DNA of 64,000 bases from Roseomonas sp. KE0001 (GCF_016107285.1 NZ_RCVQ01000008.1:1-64000); one strand, 5' to 3'; shown: positions 34,343 through 43,181, numbered from the stretch's first letter. Notes: generated from the letters alone by a model not told the origin. A program made the numbers and translations.

Positions 34343-34540
34343 ATGCCCGACCTTTCCCTGGCAACCGCCCCGCAGGCCCTTCCGCTCCCCGCGCCCGGCG
34401 CAGCCGTGCGGCGCCTGCTCGCCCGCGCCAGGACCGCCCTCGCCCTGTTGCCACGGCTCGCCGCGCCGGCCACGCCCCGGGCCGGGCTGGCCCCGGCGGG
34501 GCCGCCGGAATGCGGCGTCTTCCACGACGGGATCCTCTGA
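34343..34540 (+). CDS. Small hypothetical protein
   Basis: A 65-residue frame starting MPDLSLATAPQALPLPAP and ending PPECGVFHDGIL. AAGGAG lies seven bases before the ATG at 34343; another ATG at 34337 is too close to it. The Ala/Pro/Arg-rich composition is low complexity. It follows the binding-protein gene by 26 bases and may be cotranscribed. No family is recognised. Confidence 0.4.
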   Translation: MPDLSLATAPQALPLPAPGAAVRRLLARARTALALLPRLAAPATPRAGLAPAGPPECGVFHDGIL

Positions 34541-34551
34541 CCGCGCCCCGC

Positions 34552-36015
34552 CTACCGCGCCAGGGCCAGCAGCGCCCCGAGATCCATCGTCGCCTCCAGA
34601 TGGCGTGCCAGCGCGTCCAGCACCGCCTCCACCTCGGCCTCGTGGTCCCGCGCCGCCGCCGCGTGGCCGAGGCGGGCGAGCCAGGCCCGGCGCTGCGCGT
34701 CGGCCTGGAAGAAGCCGTGCACATAGGTGCCGGCGACACGGCCATCGGGGGAGGCGGCGCCCTCCTCGCGGCCATCGGCCAGGCGCAGCAGCGGCCGCGC
34801 CGCATCGGCCCCCGCGGTCCGGCCGAGATGCATCTCGTAGCCGGCGAAGGGCAGGCCATCGGCGAGGCTGACGCCCGTGGCCGGCGCGAGCCGTTTCTCC
34901 CCCGACAGCACCGTCTCGACATCGAGCAGGCCGAGGCCCTCGACCGCGCCGGCCGGCCCCTCGATCCCCCGCGGATCGGCGATGCGGCGGCCGAGCATCT
35001 GGTAGCCGCCGCAGAGGCCCAGCACCCGCCCGCCCCGCCGCCGATGCGCCAGGATGTCGATGTCCCAGCCCTCGGCCCGCAGCGCGGCGAGATCGGCGAT
35101 GGTGGCCTTGGAGCCGGGCAGGATGACGAGATCCGTCTCGCCCGGCAGGGCCTCGCCCGGGCGCAGCAGGCGGAGATCGACGCCGGGCTCGGCGGCGAGC
35201 GGGTCGAGGTCGTCGAAATTGGCGATGCGCGGCAGCACCGGCACGGCGATGCGGCAGGGTGCGCCGGGGCGGCGCGGCAGATGCGTGGCGAGGTCCATCG
35301 CGTCCTCGGCCGGCAGGCGGCGGGCGGCGTCGAAGAAGGGCACGAGGCCGAGCGGCGCCCAGCCGGTGCGCGCGGCGATCTGCGCCATGCCCTCCGCGAA
35401 GAGGGTCGGGTCGCCGCGCATGCGGTTGACGATGAAGCCGCGCACCAGCGCCGCGTCGCCGGGCGGCAGCACCGCATGGGTGCCGACCAGGGCCGCGATG
35501 ACGCCGCCACGATCGATGTCGCCCACCACGACGACCGGCGTGCCCGTCGCCCGCGCGAAGCCCATATTGGCGATGTCGCCCTCGCGCAGGTTGATCTCGG
35601 AGGCGCTGCCGGCGCCCTCCACCAGCACCAGCTCGGCCCCGGCCCGCAGCCGCGCGAAGCTGTCCAGCACGAAGGGCATCAGCGCGGGCTTCATCGCCTG
35701 GTACTCGCGCGCCCGCGCCGTCGCATGGATGCGGCCCCGCACCACCACCTGCGCGCCGGTCTCGCTCTGCGGCTTCAGCAGCACGGGGTTCATGTGCACG
35801 CTGGGCGCGACGCCGGCGGCTCGCGCCTGCAGCGCCTGGGCGCGGCCGATCTCGCCCCCCTCCGCCGTCACCGCCGCGTTGTTCGACATGTTCTGCGGCT
35901 TGAACGGCCGCACGGCGAGGCCGCGCCGGGCGTAGGCCCGCGCCAGCCCCGCCACCAGCAGCGACTTGCCGACGGAGGAGCCGGTCCCCTGCAGCATCAG
36001 CGCGCGGGCGGCCAT
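34552..36015 (-). CDS. cobQ: Cobyric acid synthase
   Basis: A 487-residue amidotransferase. The N-terminal dethiobiotin-synthetase-like ATPase domain opens [20 protein letters not shown], with [10 protein letters not shown] and [16 protein letters not shown]. The C-terminal class I glutamine amidotransferase domain has the nucleophile Cys in [13 protein letters not shown] and the His in GTYVHGFF. It adds four amide groups (b, d, e, g) to adenosylcobyrinate a,c-diamide, using glutamine and ATP. The ATG at 36015 is six bases past the cobO stop. It is part of a cobP-cobO-cobQ operon. Confidence 0.95.
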   Translation of the reverse strand: MAARALMLQGTGSSVGKSLLVAGLARAYARRGLAVRPFKPQNMSNNAAVTAEGGEIGRAQALQARAAGVAPSVHMNPVLLKPQSETGAQVVVRGRIHATARAREYQAMKPALMPFVLDSFARLRAGAELVLVEGAGSASEINLREGDIANMGFARATGTPVVVVGDIDRGGVIAALVGTHAVLPPGDAALVRGFIVNRMRGDPTLFAEGMAQIAARTGWAPLGLVPFFDAARRLPAEDAMDLATHLPRRPGAPCRIAVPVLPRIANFDDLDPLAAEPGVDLRLLRPGEALPGETDLVILPGSKATIADLAALRAEGWDIDILAHRRRGGRVLGLCGGYQMLGRRIADPRGIEGPAGAVEGLGLLDVETVLSGEKRLAPATGVSLADGLPFAGYEMHLGRTAGADAARPLLRLADGREEGAASPDGRVAGTYVHGFFQADAQRRAWLARLGHAAAARDHEAEVEAVLDALARHLEATMDLGALLALAR

Positions 36016-36020
36016 GGCGC

Positions 36021-36629
36021 TCAGAACTCGATGCCGGACTGTGCCTTCACCCCGGCGGCGAAGTGGTGCTTCAGCGGCTTCATCTCGGTGACCATGTCGG
36101 CAGCCTCGATCAGCTCGGGCGGCGCGTTGCGGCCGGTGACGACGACGTGCAGGCCCTCCGGCCGCGCCGCCAGCCCCGCCAGCACCTCCGCCACGTCGAG
36201 ATAGCCGTAGCGCAGCGCGATGCAGAGCTCGTCCAGGATCAGCAGGCCGAGATCGCCGCGCGCCATCATCTCCTGCGCGCGGGCCCAGGCCCGGCGGCAG
36301 GCGGCGATGTCGCGCGCCCTGTCCTGCGTCTCCCAGGTGAAGCCCTCGCCCATGCTGTGCCACTCCAGCATGGCATAGGCCTCCAGCACGCCGCGCTCGC
36401 CGGTGGACCAGGCGCCCTTGATGAACTGCACCACGCCGACGCGCCGCTCGCGCCCCAGCATGCGCAGCGCCAGGCCGAAGGCGGCGGTGGACTTGCCCTT
36501 GCCGGCACCGGTGTGGAGCATCAGCAGCCCCTTCTCGACGGTCTTGGAAGCCACCTCGGCATCCTGCACCGCCTTGCGCCGCGCCATCTTCTCGCGGTGG
36601 CGCGCGGCCTCCTCGTCGTCCTGCGTCAT
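36021..36629 (-). CDS. cobO: Cob(I)yrinic acid a,c-diamide adenosyltransferase
   Basis: A 202-residue CobO/CobA-type (not PduO) corrinoid adenosyltransferase. The N-terminus is basic and charged ([15 protein letters not shown]), then the Walker A motif [20 protein letters not shown] appears near residue 35. Further features are [24 protein letters not shown] and [13 protein letters not shown]. It transfers the adenosyl group of ATP to Co(I) corrinoid, forming the cobalt-carbon bond. It lies between cobP and cobQ with gaps of 10 and 5 bases. Confidence 0.95.
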   Translation of the reverse strand: MTQDDEEAARHREKMARRKAVQDAEVASKTVEKGLLMLHTGAGKGKSTAAFGLALRMLGRERRVGVVQFIKGAWSTGERGVLEAYAMLEWHSMGEGFTWETQDRARDIAACRRAWARAQEMMARGDLGLLILDELCIALRYGYLDVAEVLAGLAARPEGLHVVVTGRNAPPELIEAADMVTEMKPLKHHFAAGVKAQSGIEF

Positions 36630-36639
36630 GTCGTCCTCC

Positions 36640-37149
36640 TCACGCCTCGCCCTTCAGCACCATCGGCAGGCCGGCCGCGACGAAATGCACCGACCCCGCC
36701 CGTTCCGCCATCCGCTGGTTCAGCAGCCCCGCCTGGTCGCGGAAGGCGCGGGCCAGGGCGTTGTCGGGCACGATGCCGAGCCCGACCTCGCTCGCCACCA
36801 GCACGGTGGCCGCCCGGCGCCGCGCCAGCGCCGACTCCAGCGCCTGGATGGCGCCCTCCACGTCATGCTGCCCCAGCATCAGGTTGGTCAGCCAGAGCGT
36901 TAGGCAATCCACCAGGGCCGGGCGCAGCGCATGGCGGTCCAGCGCCCCGGGAAGGTCGAGCGGCACGTTCACGGTGGCCCAGCCGGCGGCGCGGCGGGCG
37001 CGGTGCGCCTCGATGCGGGCGCGCATCTCCTCGTCCCAGGCCTCGGCGGTGGCGAGGTAGGACCAGGGGGCGGGGTGGCGCGCGATCAGCGCCTCCGCGT
37101 GGCGGGACTTGCCCGAGCGGGCGCCGCCGAGGACCAGGGTGAAGCTCAT
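36640..37149 (-). CDS. cobP: Bifunctional adenosylcobinamide kinase/guanylyltransferase
   Basis: A 169-residue CobU/CobP enzyme. The P-loop is LVLGGARSGKSRHAEALI, followed by YLATAEAWDEEMRARIEAHR, and then the LVDCLTLWLTNLM and VLVASEVGLGIVPDNALARA stretches of the family. It phosphorylates adenosylcobinamide and attaches GMP to give adenosylcobinamide-GDP. The ATG at 37149 begins MSFTLVLGG. It is the first gene of cobP-cobO-cobQ. The 114 bases upstream, toward the divergent DUF3297 gene, show no riboswitch that I can recognise. Confidence 0.95.
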   Translation of the reverse strand: MSFTLVLGGARSGKSRHAEALIARHPAPWSYLATAEAWDEEMRARIEAHRARRAAGWATVNVPLDLPGALDRHALRPALVDCLTLWLTNLMLGQHDVEGAIQALESALARRRAATVLVASEVGLGIVPDNALARAFRDQAGLLNQRMAERAGSVHFVAAGLPMVLKGEA

Positions 37150-37263
37150 GGCCAGAGGGTTAGCGAAGCCCGGCGGCGCTGGCGAGGGGGAGAGCGGCGG
37201 TTGGCCTCGGCGCCCGGCTTGGCTATCACCCGCCGGACCACGACATTGCGACGGGAGCCGCCG

Positions 37264-37506
37264 ATGACCGACACTCCGCCCGACCGACTCTCCGCCGATC
37301 CGGCGAGCCCCTTCTACGACGCGGCCCTGCTGGAGCGCGGCATCGGCGTGCGCTTCAAGGGCGTCGAGAAGAACAATGTCGAGGAATACTGCGTCAGCGA
37401 GGGCTGGGTGCGGCTCTCGGTCGGCAAGTCGCTGGACCGCAGGGGCAAGCCGATGACCATGAAGCTGCAGGGCACGGTCGAGCCCTATTTCCGCGACGCC
37501 GGCTGA
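37264..37506 (+). CDS. DUF3297 family protein
   Basis: An 80-residue protein matching the small DUF3297 family along its whole length: DTPPDRLSADPASPFYDAAL, then LERGIGVRFKG and VEEYCVSEGWVRLSVGKSLD. It is predicted cytoplasmic; the family has no known function. The start is the ATG with GGGAG about eight bases upstream. It stands alone, divergent from cobP and convergent with the betaine-binding protein gene. Confidence 0.85.
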   Translation: MTDTPPDRLSADPASPFYDAALLERGIGVRFKGVEKNNVEEYCVSEGWVRLSVGKSLDRRGKPMTMKLQGTVEPYFRDAG

Positions 37507-37529
37507 GGCCGCGGGGCGCGCCGGAGCGC

Positions 37530-37602
37530 CCCTTCCCCTCCCCGCCGGCGCCCCGGCCCGCCCGGGACGCGTGGCGGGAGGGGACGGCGCACCGGGGAAG
37601 GG
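37530..37602. terminator. GC-rich inverted repeat between convergent genes
   Basis: Arms CCCTTCCCC (37530-37538) and GGGGAAGGG (37594-37602) can pair. An inner CCCGCC/GGCGGG pair also lies between the DUF3297 gene and the betaine-binding protein gene. No T-tract follows; a bidirectional terminator role is possible but unproven. Confidence 0.3.
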
Positions 37603-37637
37603 CCGGCGCCCCTCCCGCCGGGAAGGCGCGCCGCCGC

Positions 37638-38519
37638 TCAGGCCGGCAGCCAGCCCTTCACGCGCTCGCCATGCTCCGCGATGTACTGGGACACGGCGGT
37701 GTCGAAGTCCTTCTCCTGCGCCAGCAGCATGGACCGCTCCAGCTCGTCCAGCGGCAGGTTCAGGCGGGAGAGGAAGGCCGCGACCTTGGGGACCGCCTCG
37801 GTGAGGCCGGGACGGCCGAGGGCCAGAACCTGCTCCTCGCCGCCCAGCGCCTGCTTCGGGTCCGCCAGGTAGCGCAGCTCGTACTTGCCGAACATCCAGT
37901 GCGGGCTCCAGGCCGTGGCGACGATCCAACGCTCGCCCCGGATGCTGCGGTCCAGCATGCTGAGCATGGCGGCCTCGCTCGATTCCTGTAGCGTGTAGTC
38001 GAGCTCGTAGGCCTTCACGGCCTCCTGCGACAGGCGCGTCAGGCCGGCACCGGGCTCGATGCCCTGGACGCGGCCGCCGAGCCTGCCGCGCACCTCGGGC
38101 TTCGCCAGATCGGCAATCGAGGCGAGCTCGGCCTCCGGCACATACTTCGGCACCACCCAGCCCAGCTTGGCGCCGGTGTAGAGCGTGCCGAGCTTCTCCA
38201 CCTTCCCCTCGACGCGCTTGAAGTAGTCGGCATGGGTCTGCGGCAGCCAGCACATCAGCATGGCATCGACATCGCCGCGCGTGATGCCCTGGTAGAGCGG
38301 CGCCACGTCGGTCTGCACCAGCTCGACCTTGTGGCCCAGCCGGTCCTCGATCAGCCGGGCGGCGAGGCGGGTGATGAACTCCGCGTCTGCCCAGGGGGCG
38401 AAGCCCAGCTTGATGGTGGCGCCCGACTGGGCGCGCGCGGGGCGGGGCAGGCTCATCGGCAGGGCGGCGGCACCGAGGCCGGCGGACAGGGTCAGGAAGG
38501 CGCGCTTGTTCAGCAGCAT
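37638..38519 (-). CDS. Glycine betaine ABC transporter substrate-binding protein
   Basis: A 293-residue OpuAC-like protein. A signal peptide (LTLSAGLGAAALPMSLPRPARA) precedes the mature start ATIKLGFAPWADAEF. Aromatic betaine-binding candidates lie in FAPW, MLMCWLPQTHADYF and VATAWSPHWMFGKYELRYL. It captures quaternary ammonium osmolytes (glycine betaine, proline betaine or choline) in the periplasm for the adjoining permease and ATPase. It is the last gene of the three-gene importer operon, 73 bases after the permease gene. Confidence 0.92.
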   Translation of the reverse strand: MLLNKRAFLTLSAGLGAAALPMSLPRPARAQSGATIKLGFAPWADAEFITRLAARLIEDRLGHKVELVQTDVAPLYQGITRGDVDAMLMCWLPQTHADYFKRVEGKVEKLGTLYTGAKLGWVVPKYVPEAELASIADLAKPEVRGRLGGRVQGIEPGAGLTRLSQEAVKAYELDYTLQESSEAAMLSMLDRSIRGERWIVATAWSPHWMFGKYELRYLADPKQALGGEEQVLALGRPGLTEAVPKVAAFLSRLNLPLDELERSMLLAQEKDFDTAVSQYIAEHGERVKGWLPA

Positions 38520-38592
38520 TCTGGCGTTCTTTCTTCTCTGTTGCGGATTTGCGGAATGGCGGAGGTGGGCCGCCGGTGCGGCCTCGCCGGTC

Positions 38593-39504
38593 TCAGCCGC
38601 GGGCGGCCGGCGCCGCGGCGGGCGCCTCCGAACGGCCGGCGAAGAGCTGGCGCAGGCTGAAGCCCAAACCCTTCCGGCCCTCCTGCTGGCCGAAGCTCTG
38701 CGTGATGCGGTCGAGCAGCACGGCGAGCACGACGACGGCCAGGCCACCCTCGAAGCCGGTGCCGACATCGAGCCGCTGGATGCCGGTGAGCACGGTGTTG
38801 CCGAGGCCACCGGCGCCGATCATCGAGGCGATGACGACCATCGACAGCGACAGCATGATGGTCTGGTTGATGCCGGCCATGATCGAGGGCAGCGCGTTCG
38901 GGATCTGCACCTTCCAGAGCAGCTGCGAGGGGGTGCAGCCGAAGGCGAGACCGGCCTCGATGAACTCCGCATGCACCTGGCGGATGCCGAGGTTGGTCAG
39001 GCGCACCACCGGCGGCATGGCGAAGATGACGGTCGCGATGGTGCCCGGCACGGCGCCGAGGCCGAAGAACATGGCGGCCGGGATCAGGTAGACGAAGGCC
39101 GGCATGGTCTGCATCAGGTCGAGCGTCGGGCGCAGCAGCATCTGCCCGAGCCCGCTGCGCGCCATGGCGATGCCGAGGGGGACGCCCATGACGATGGCGA
39201 TGACGGTCGCCGCCAGCACCAGGCCGAGCGTCTCCATCATCCGGTCCCACAGCCCCATGCCGGTGATCAGCAGCAGCGCCGCGACGGCGAAGACGGCGAA
39301 CCTCCAGCCCACGCGCCACAGCGCCAGCAGCGCGATGATCGCGATCATCGCCGGGGCCGGCAGCAGATGCAGCCCGGACTGGATGCCGCCGGTGACGAAG
39401 CCGATGACGGCCGCGATGGCGTCCAGCGCGGGGGTGAAGTGGTCGAGCACATAGTTGACGACGGCATCGGCACCCTCGCCGATGCGCAGATCCATACCCT
39501 GCAT
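38593..39504 (-). CDS. Glycine betaine/proline ABC transporter permease
   Basis: A 303-residue inner-membrane permease of the ProW/OpuAB family with about seven hydrophobic segments. The conserved cytoplasmic loop reads EAGLAFGCTPSQLLWKVQIP near residue 190, equivalent to the EAA motif that contacts the ATPase, followed by NALPSIMAGINQTIMLSLSM. Late in the protein is IGAGGLGNTVLTGIQRLDVG, as in ProW. It is followed by the binding-protein gene and preceded by the ATPase gene 16 bases away. An internal ATG at 39495 is an alternative start. Confidence 0.92.
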   Translation of the reverse strand: MQGMDLRIGEGADAVVNYVLDHFTPALDAIAAVIGFVTGGIQSGLHLLPAPAMIAIIALLALWRVGWRFAVFAVAALLLITGMGLWDRMMETLGLVLAATVIAIVMGVPLGIAMARSGLGQMLLRPTLDLMQTMPAFVYLIPAAMFFGLGAVPGTIATVIFAMPPVVRLTNLGIRQVHAEFIEAGLAFGCTPSQLLWKVQIPNALPSIMAGINQTIMLSLSMVVIASMIGAGGLGNTVLTGIQRLDVGTGFEGGLAVVVLAVLLDRITQSFGQQEGRKGLGFSLRQLFAGRSEAPAAAPAARG

Positions 39505-39520
39505 GATCTCTCCTCCCCCC

Positions 39521-40810
39521 TCAGTTGCCGGACCGGTCGAGCGTGCTGAGCAGCGCCGACTTGCTGATGGAGCCGAGGTAGCGGCGGCTCTCGTCCACCA
39601 CCGGCACCGGGAAGGGGCTTTGCGCCACGCGGCCCATCACGTCGGACAGGGTCTCGGCGGCGGCGATGGGCTCCACCTCCGGCAGGAAGGCGCGGTGATA
39701 GGGGTCCGCCCCGCCGTCACGCGCCGCGCGGGCGAGGGATTCGGCGCTGACCATGCCGTGGTAGCGCTTGTCCCGCCCGACGATGATGGCGACGTCGCGG
39801 TCGTGCCGGCGCATCCGCTCCAGCGCCGCATGCACCGCCATGCCGCGCCGGTCGATCAGCGTCACCTGCGTCTCGCGCGCGATGTCGCCGGCGCGGAAGA
39901 CCTGCGACACATCCACGTTGCGGAAGAAGGAGCGGACATAGTCGTTGGCCGGGTTGGTCACGATCTCGTCCGGCGTGCCGACCTGCACGACATTGCCGTG
40001 CTGCATGATGGCGATGCGGTCGCCGATGCGCATGGCCTCGTCGAGATCGTGGCTGACGAAGATGATGGTGCGGCTCTGCTCGGACTGCAGACGCAGCAGC
40101 TCGTCCTGCATCTCGGTGCGGATCAGCGGATCGAGCGCCGAGAAGGCCTCGTCCATCAGCAGCACGCTGGGCTCGCTCGCCAGGGCGCGGGCGAGGCCGA
40201 CGCGCTGCTTCATGCCGCCCGAGAGCTGGTCCGGCCGGCTCTCGGCATAGGCGGCGAGGCCGACGCCCTCCAGCGCCGCCATGGCCTTGCGCCGCCGCTC
40301 CGCCTCGCCGATGCCGGCCACCTCCAGCCCGAAGGCCGCGTTGTCGATCACCGTGCGGTTGGGCAGCAGGGCGAAGGACTGGAAGACCATGCTCATGTCG
40401 CGGCGGCGCAGCTCGATCAGCTCGCGCTTCGACATCTTCGTGATGTCCTGGCCGTCGATGAGGATCTCGCCGGCCGAGGGTTCGATCAGCCGGTTCAGCA
40501 GCCGCAGCAGGGTGGATTTGCCGGAGCCGGAGAGGCCCATGATGACGAAGATCTCGCCGGCATGGATGTCGAAGCTGGCGTCGTTGACGCCGAGGGTGCA
40601 GCCGGTCTCGGCCTTGATGGTGTCCTTGTCGCGGCCCTGCCGCACCATGCGGAGCGCGGCGTCGGGATCGTCGCCGAACACCTTGTAGACATGCCGGAGG
40701 GCGATCTTCACCGGGGCCTGCTCGGCCATCGGGTCGGTGGTGGCCCCGCCGGGCCGGTCGGCCGGGATCGCCGCCGGGGATGACGGGGGGGTCTGCGCTG
40801 GATTGTCCAT
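39521..40810 (-). CDS. Glycine betaine/proline ABC transporter ATP-binding protein
   Basis: A 429-residue ProV/OpuAA-like ATPase. Walker A is VIMGLSGSGKSTLLRLLNRL, the signature motif LSGGMKQRVGLARALAS, and Walker B VLLMDEAFSALDPLIR. A C-terminal pair of CBS domains (about residues 305-425) ends in VPVVDESRRYLGSISKSALL; CBS domains in this family sense ionic strength. The ATG at 40810 has AAGG about seven bases upstream. An ATG farther in (MAEQAPVKIA) is also possible, since the first 27 residues are low complexity. It is the first gene of the importer operon. Confidence 0.92.
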   Translation of the reverse strand: MDNPAQTPPSSPAAIPADRPGGATTDPMAEQAPVKIALRHVYKVFGDDPDAALRMVRQGRDKDTIKAETGCTLGVNDASFDIHAGEIFVIMGLSGSGKSTLLRLLNRLIEPSAGEILIDGQDITKMSKRELIELRRRDMSMVFQSFALLPNRTVIDNAAFGLEVAGIGEAERRRKAMAALEGVGLAAYAESRPDQLSGGMKQRVGLARALASEPSVLLMDEAFSALDPLIRTEMQDELLRLQSEQSRTIIFVSHDLDEAMRIGDRIAIMQHGNVVQVGTPDEIVTNPANDYVRSFFRNVDVSQVFRAGDIARETQVTLIDRRGMAVHAALERMRRHDRDVAIIVGRDKRYHGMVSAESLARAARDGGADPYHRAFLPEVEPIAAAETLSDVMGRVAQSPFPVPVVDESRRYLGSISKSALLSTLDRSGN

Positions 40811-41257
40811 GTGTCTGCCTTGCGGTCTGCCCTCCGCCGGGCGGGGGCGGACACCTCCATGATCGGTTCCGAGGGGTGGCGGCCACGAGGGGCCAGGCCC
40901 GGCCAGTTTCAGCCGCGCCGCCCCGAAAATGACACAATTCTGTGCCGCCACGTCTATTGGTGAGGAAACCTAATACAGCCTCGTCTCAGAGTCTACCAAA
41001 AATCGCATTTCCGGCCGCGCCGCCGAATGGATTACCGCGATAACGCCGCCCTGGTAACATAGACTCTTCGTGATTTCTTTCGGAATCTTCCTATTCAAGT
41101 AATTTACACTTTATCCCTATTACATATTGCCGCGCTTGTTCCATTCCCGAAGTCATGGAAACTTCGCGGCCAAGCTGCGCCCGGAGGCGGGCCGGATCGA
41201 ATTGTGTCCTTCGCCCGGGGCTGACCCGTTGTGGCGGCGGCGTCGCGGTTTCAGCCG
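40811..41257. other. AT-rich intergenic region before the cob riboswitch
   Basis: Bases 40930-41150 are much richer in A and T than their surroundings and hold no convincing ORF. The segment separates the divergent betaine operon and cobalamin operon and probably carries promoters for both. I cannot define a -35/-10 pair or operator with confidence. Confidence 0.4.
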
Positions 41258-41294
41258 GGCGGGGTGGCGGCGATTGACTCGCCGCCACCCCGCC
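41258..41294 (+). other. Perfect 16-bp hairpin upstream of the riboswitch
   Basis: GGCGGGGTGGCGGCGA (41258-41273) and its exact complement TCGCCGCCACCCCGCC (41279-41294) flank a TTGAC loop. It is one of the strongest hairpins in the window. No T-run follows. It could be a transcription barrier, an RNA end-protection structure or a terminator of an upstream or antisense transcript. Confidence 0.6.
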
Positions 41295-41313
41295 GCCTAG
41301 GAGACGGCCAGAT

Positions 41314-41503
41314 GGTCTCCCGCCATCGGCGGCTGCCGGGGCGGGGGTGAAAAGGGAATGCGGTGCGGGCTCCCCGGGGCCCCAGGCCGCGGCTGCCCCC
41401 GCAACTGTAGGCGGAGAGCGGCCCGCCGACATGCCACTGGCCGCGCCGCGAGGGGTGGCCGGGAAGGCCGGCGGGGCGCGCCCGATCCGTGAGCCAGGAG
41501 ACC
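41314..41503 (+). promoter_or_regulatory. Cobalamin (adenosylcobalamin) riboswitch
   Basis: The RNA has the class elements in order: AAAAGGGAA near 41350, GGTGCGGG, then CTGCCCCCGCAACTGTA (41393-41409), then GCCACTGG with GGCCGGGAAGGC, and finally the B12 box GTGAGCCAGGAGACCTGCC (41489-41507). The closing P1 stem is visible: GGTCTCC at 41314-41320 pairs with GGAGACC at 41497-41503. It precedes the large cob operon starting with DUF1636 and cobW, so it should repress that operon when cobalamin is abundant. Confidence 0.93.
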
Positions 41504-41571
41504 TGCCATCCCCATCGGATCGTGCCACCGGGCGGGGTGCCCCGGCGGGCGGCGATGTGTCCGGGGGTTCC

Positions 41572-41648
41572 GTCCTCCCGGCGCCTCGACCCGGTCGCCG
41601 CATGGCGCCGGGCGGTCGGCACTCCGTGACCGCCTCGCGACGGAGGAC
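41572..41648 (+). promoter_or_regulatory. Candidate RBS-sequestering pair downstream of the riboswitch
   Basis: GTCCTCC at 41572-41578 is complementary to GGAGGAC at 41642-41648, the ribosome binding site of the DUF1636 gene. Such pairing could block translation in the ligand-bound state. The alternative partner that would free the site has not been mapped. Confidence 0.4.
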
Positions 41649-41652
41649 CGCC

Positions 41653-42060
41653 GTGCCGATGATCGAGCCGAACCGGGAGCCGCCCACGCTGCTGGTCTGT
41701 GTCACCTGCCGCGCCGACCGGCCGCTCGCCGAGGGTGAGACGCCGCCCGGCCGCCGGCTGCACGACGCCGTGGCGGCGGCGCTGGCCGCCCATCCCGCGC
41801 CGCCGGTCGCGCTGCGCCCCGTCACCTGCCTGGCCGTCTGCGAGCGCGGCTGCGCCGCCGCCATGACCGCGCCGGGCAAGTGGAGCTATCTGCTCGGCCA
41901 TCTGGAGGCGGGGCAGGCCGCCGACCTGCTGGCCTATGGCGCCACCTACGCCGCCCATCCCAGCGGCGCCGTGCTGCCCTCCCGCCGCCCCGAATCGCTG
42001 CGCCGCGCCGTGCTCGGCCGGCTGCCCTCCCTCCTTCCCGCCCCGGAGTCCGCCGCATGA
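41653..42060 (+). CDS. DUF1636 family protein, cobW-associated, Fe-S-like
   Basis: A 135-residue DUF1636 protein. It has a ferredoxin-like set of cysteines: LLVCVTCRADRP near residue 11, then TCLAVCERGCAAAM near residue 61, resembling thioredoxin-fold [2Fe-2S] ferredoxins. The GTG at 41653 is chosen because GGAGG lies six bases upstream; an in-frame ATG follows at 41659. It overlaps cobW by four bases. As first gene under the cobalamin riboswitch it may deliver electrons or metal to the oxidative steps (for example CobG), but that role is inferred. Confidence 0.8.
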   Translation: MPMIEPNREPPTLLVCVTCRADRPLAEGETPPGRRLHDAVAAALAAHPAPPVALRPVTCLAVCERGCAAAMTAPGKWSYLLGHLEAGQAADLLAYGATYAAHPSGAVLPSRRPESLRRAVLGRLPSLLPAPESAA

Positions 42061-43088
42061 GCACGCTGGAGAAGACCCCCGCCACCATCGTCACCGGCTT
42101 CCTCGGCGCCGGGAAGACGACGCTGCTGCGCCAGGTGATGGCGCAGGCGGAGGGGCGGCGCATCGCCATCATCGTCAACGAGTTCGGCGCGCTCGGCATC
42201 GATGGGGAGACGCTGAAGAGCTGCGGCATCCCGGGCTGCGCCGAGGAGAACATCGTCGAGCTGGCCAATGGCTGCCTCTGCTGCACCGTGGCCGACGACT
42301 TCATCCCGACCATGCAGGCACTGCTCGACCGGCCGGAGCCGCCGGAGCACATCCTGATCGAGACCTCCGGCCTCGCCCTGCCGAAGCCGCTGATCAAGGC
42401 CTTCAACTGGCCCGGCATCCGCTCCCGCGTCACCGTCGATGGCGTGATCACCGTGGTCGACGGCCCCGCCGTGGCCGAGGGCCGCTTCGCCGACGACCCC
42501 GCGGCGGTCGCGGCGCAGCGCGCGGCCGACCCGTCGCTCGATCACGACAACCCGCTGGCCGAGGTCTACGAGGACCAGCTCGCCAGCGCCGACCTCGTGG
42601 TGCTGAACAAGGCCGATCTGCTGGATGCCGCCGCGCTGGAGCGGCTGACCGGCGAGATCGCCGCCGGCCTGCCGCGCGCCGTCAAGGTGGTGCCGGCCCG
42701 GGAAGGGGCGCTGGATGCGGCGCTGCTGCTCGGCCTCGGCGCCGCGGCCGAGGACGACCTCGCCGCCCGCCCCTCGCACCACGATGCCGAGGACGGCGCG
42801 CACGAGCATGACGACTTCGACAGCTTCGTCATCGTCCTGCCCGAGATCGCGGAGGCGGACGCGCTGGTGGCGCGCCTGCGGCGGGCGGCCGAGGCGCATG
42901 ACGTGCTGCGGATGAAGGGCTTCGTGCGCCTGGCGGGCAAGCCGATGCGGCTGGTCGTGCAGGGCGTCGGCACCCGCTTCCGGCAGGAGTTCGACCGCCC
43001 CTGGCCGGACGACCGCGACGGCCATGTCGTCATCATCGGCCGCAGCGGGATGGACCAGGACGGCATCGCCCGGATCATCCTGGGCTGA
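42057..43088 (+). CDS. cobW: CobW GTPase, metallochaperone
   Basis: A 343-residue G3E-family GTPase. Features are the Walker A motif TGFLGAGKTTLLR, the metal-binding CLCC in ELANGCLCCTVADDF, the ETSGLALPKP switch and NKADLLDA. A His/Asp-rich segment (SHHDAEDGAHEHDD) near residue 240 precedes the C-terminal domain. CobW is thought to handle cobalt for insertion by CobN. It is coupled to DUF1636 by a 4-base overlap and lies 93 bases before cobN. Confidence 0.95.
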   Translation: MSTLEKTPATIVTGFLGAGKTTLLRQVMAQAEGRRIAIIVNEFGALGIDGETLKSCGIPGCAEENIVELANGCLCCTVADDFIPTMQALLDRPEPPEHILIETSGLALPKPLIKAFNWPGIRSRVTVDGVITVVDGPAVAEGRFADDPAAVAAQRAADPSLDHDNPLAEVYEDQLASADLVVLNKADLLDAAALERLTGEIAAGLPRAVKVVPAREGALDAALLLGLGAAAEDDLAARPSHHDAEDGAHEHDDFDSFVIVLPEIAEADALVARLRRAAEAHDVLRMKGFVRLAGKPMRLVVQGVGTRFRQEFDRPWPDDRDGHVVIIGRSGMDQDGIARIILG

Positions 43089-43181
43089 GCACCCGCGGGG
43101 AGGCGGCCTTGGGGATGACCACCGGTCCGGCCCTCCCCAGATGCGGATGGATCGCCTGAACCTCGGGAGCGCCCCGGCACC

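Noticed and set aside
37150-37263. A second cobalamin riboswitch upstream of cobP
   Set aside because: None of the B12-box or CCCCGCAACTG-type elements occur in this short interval.
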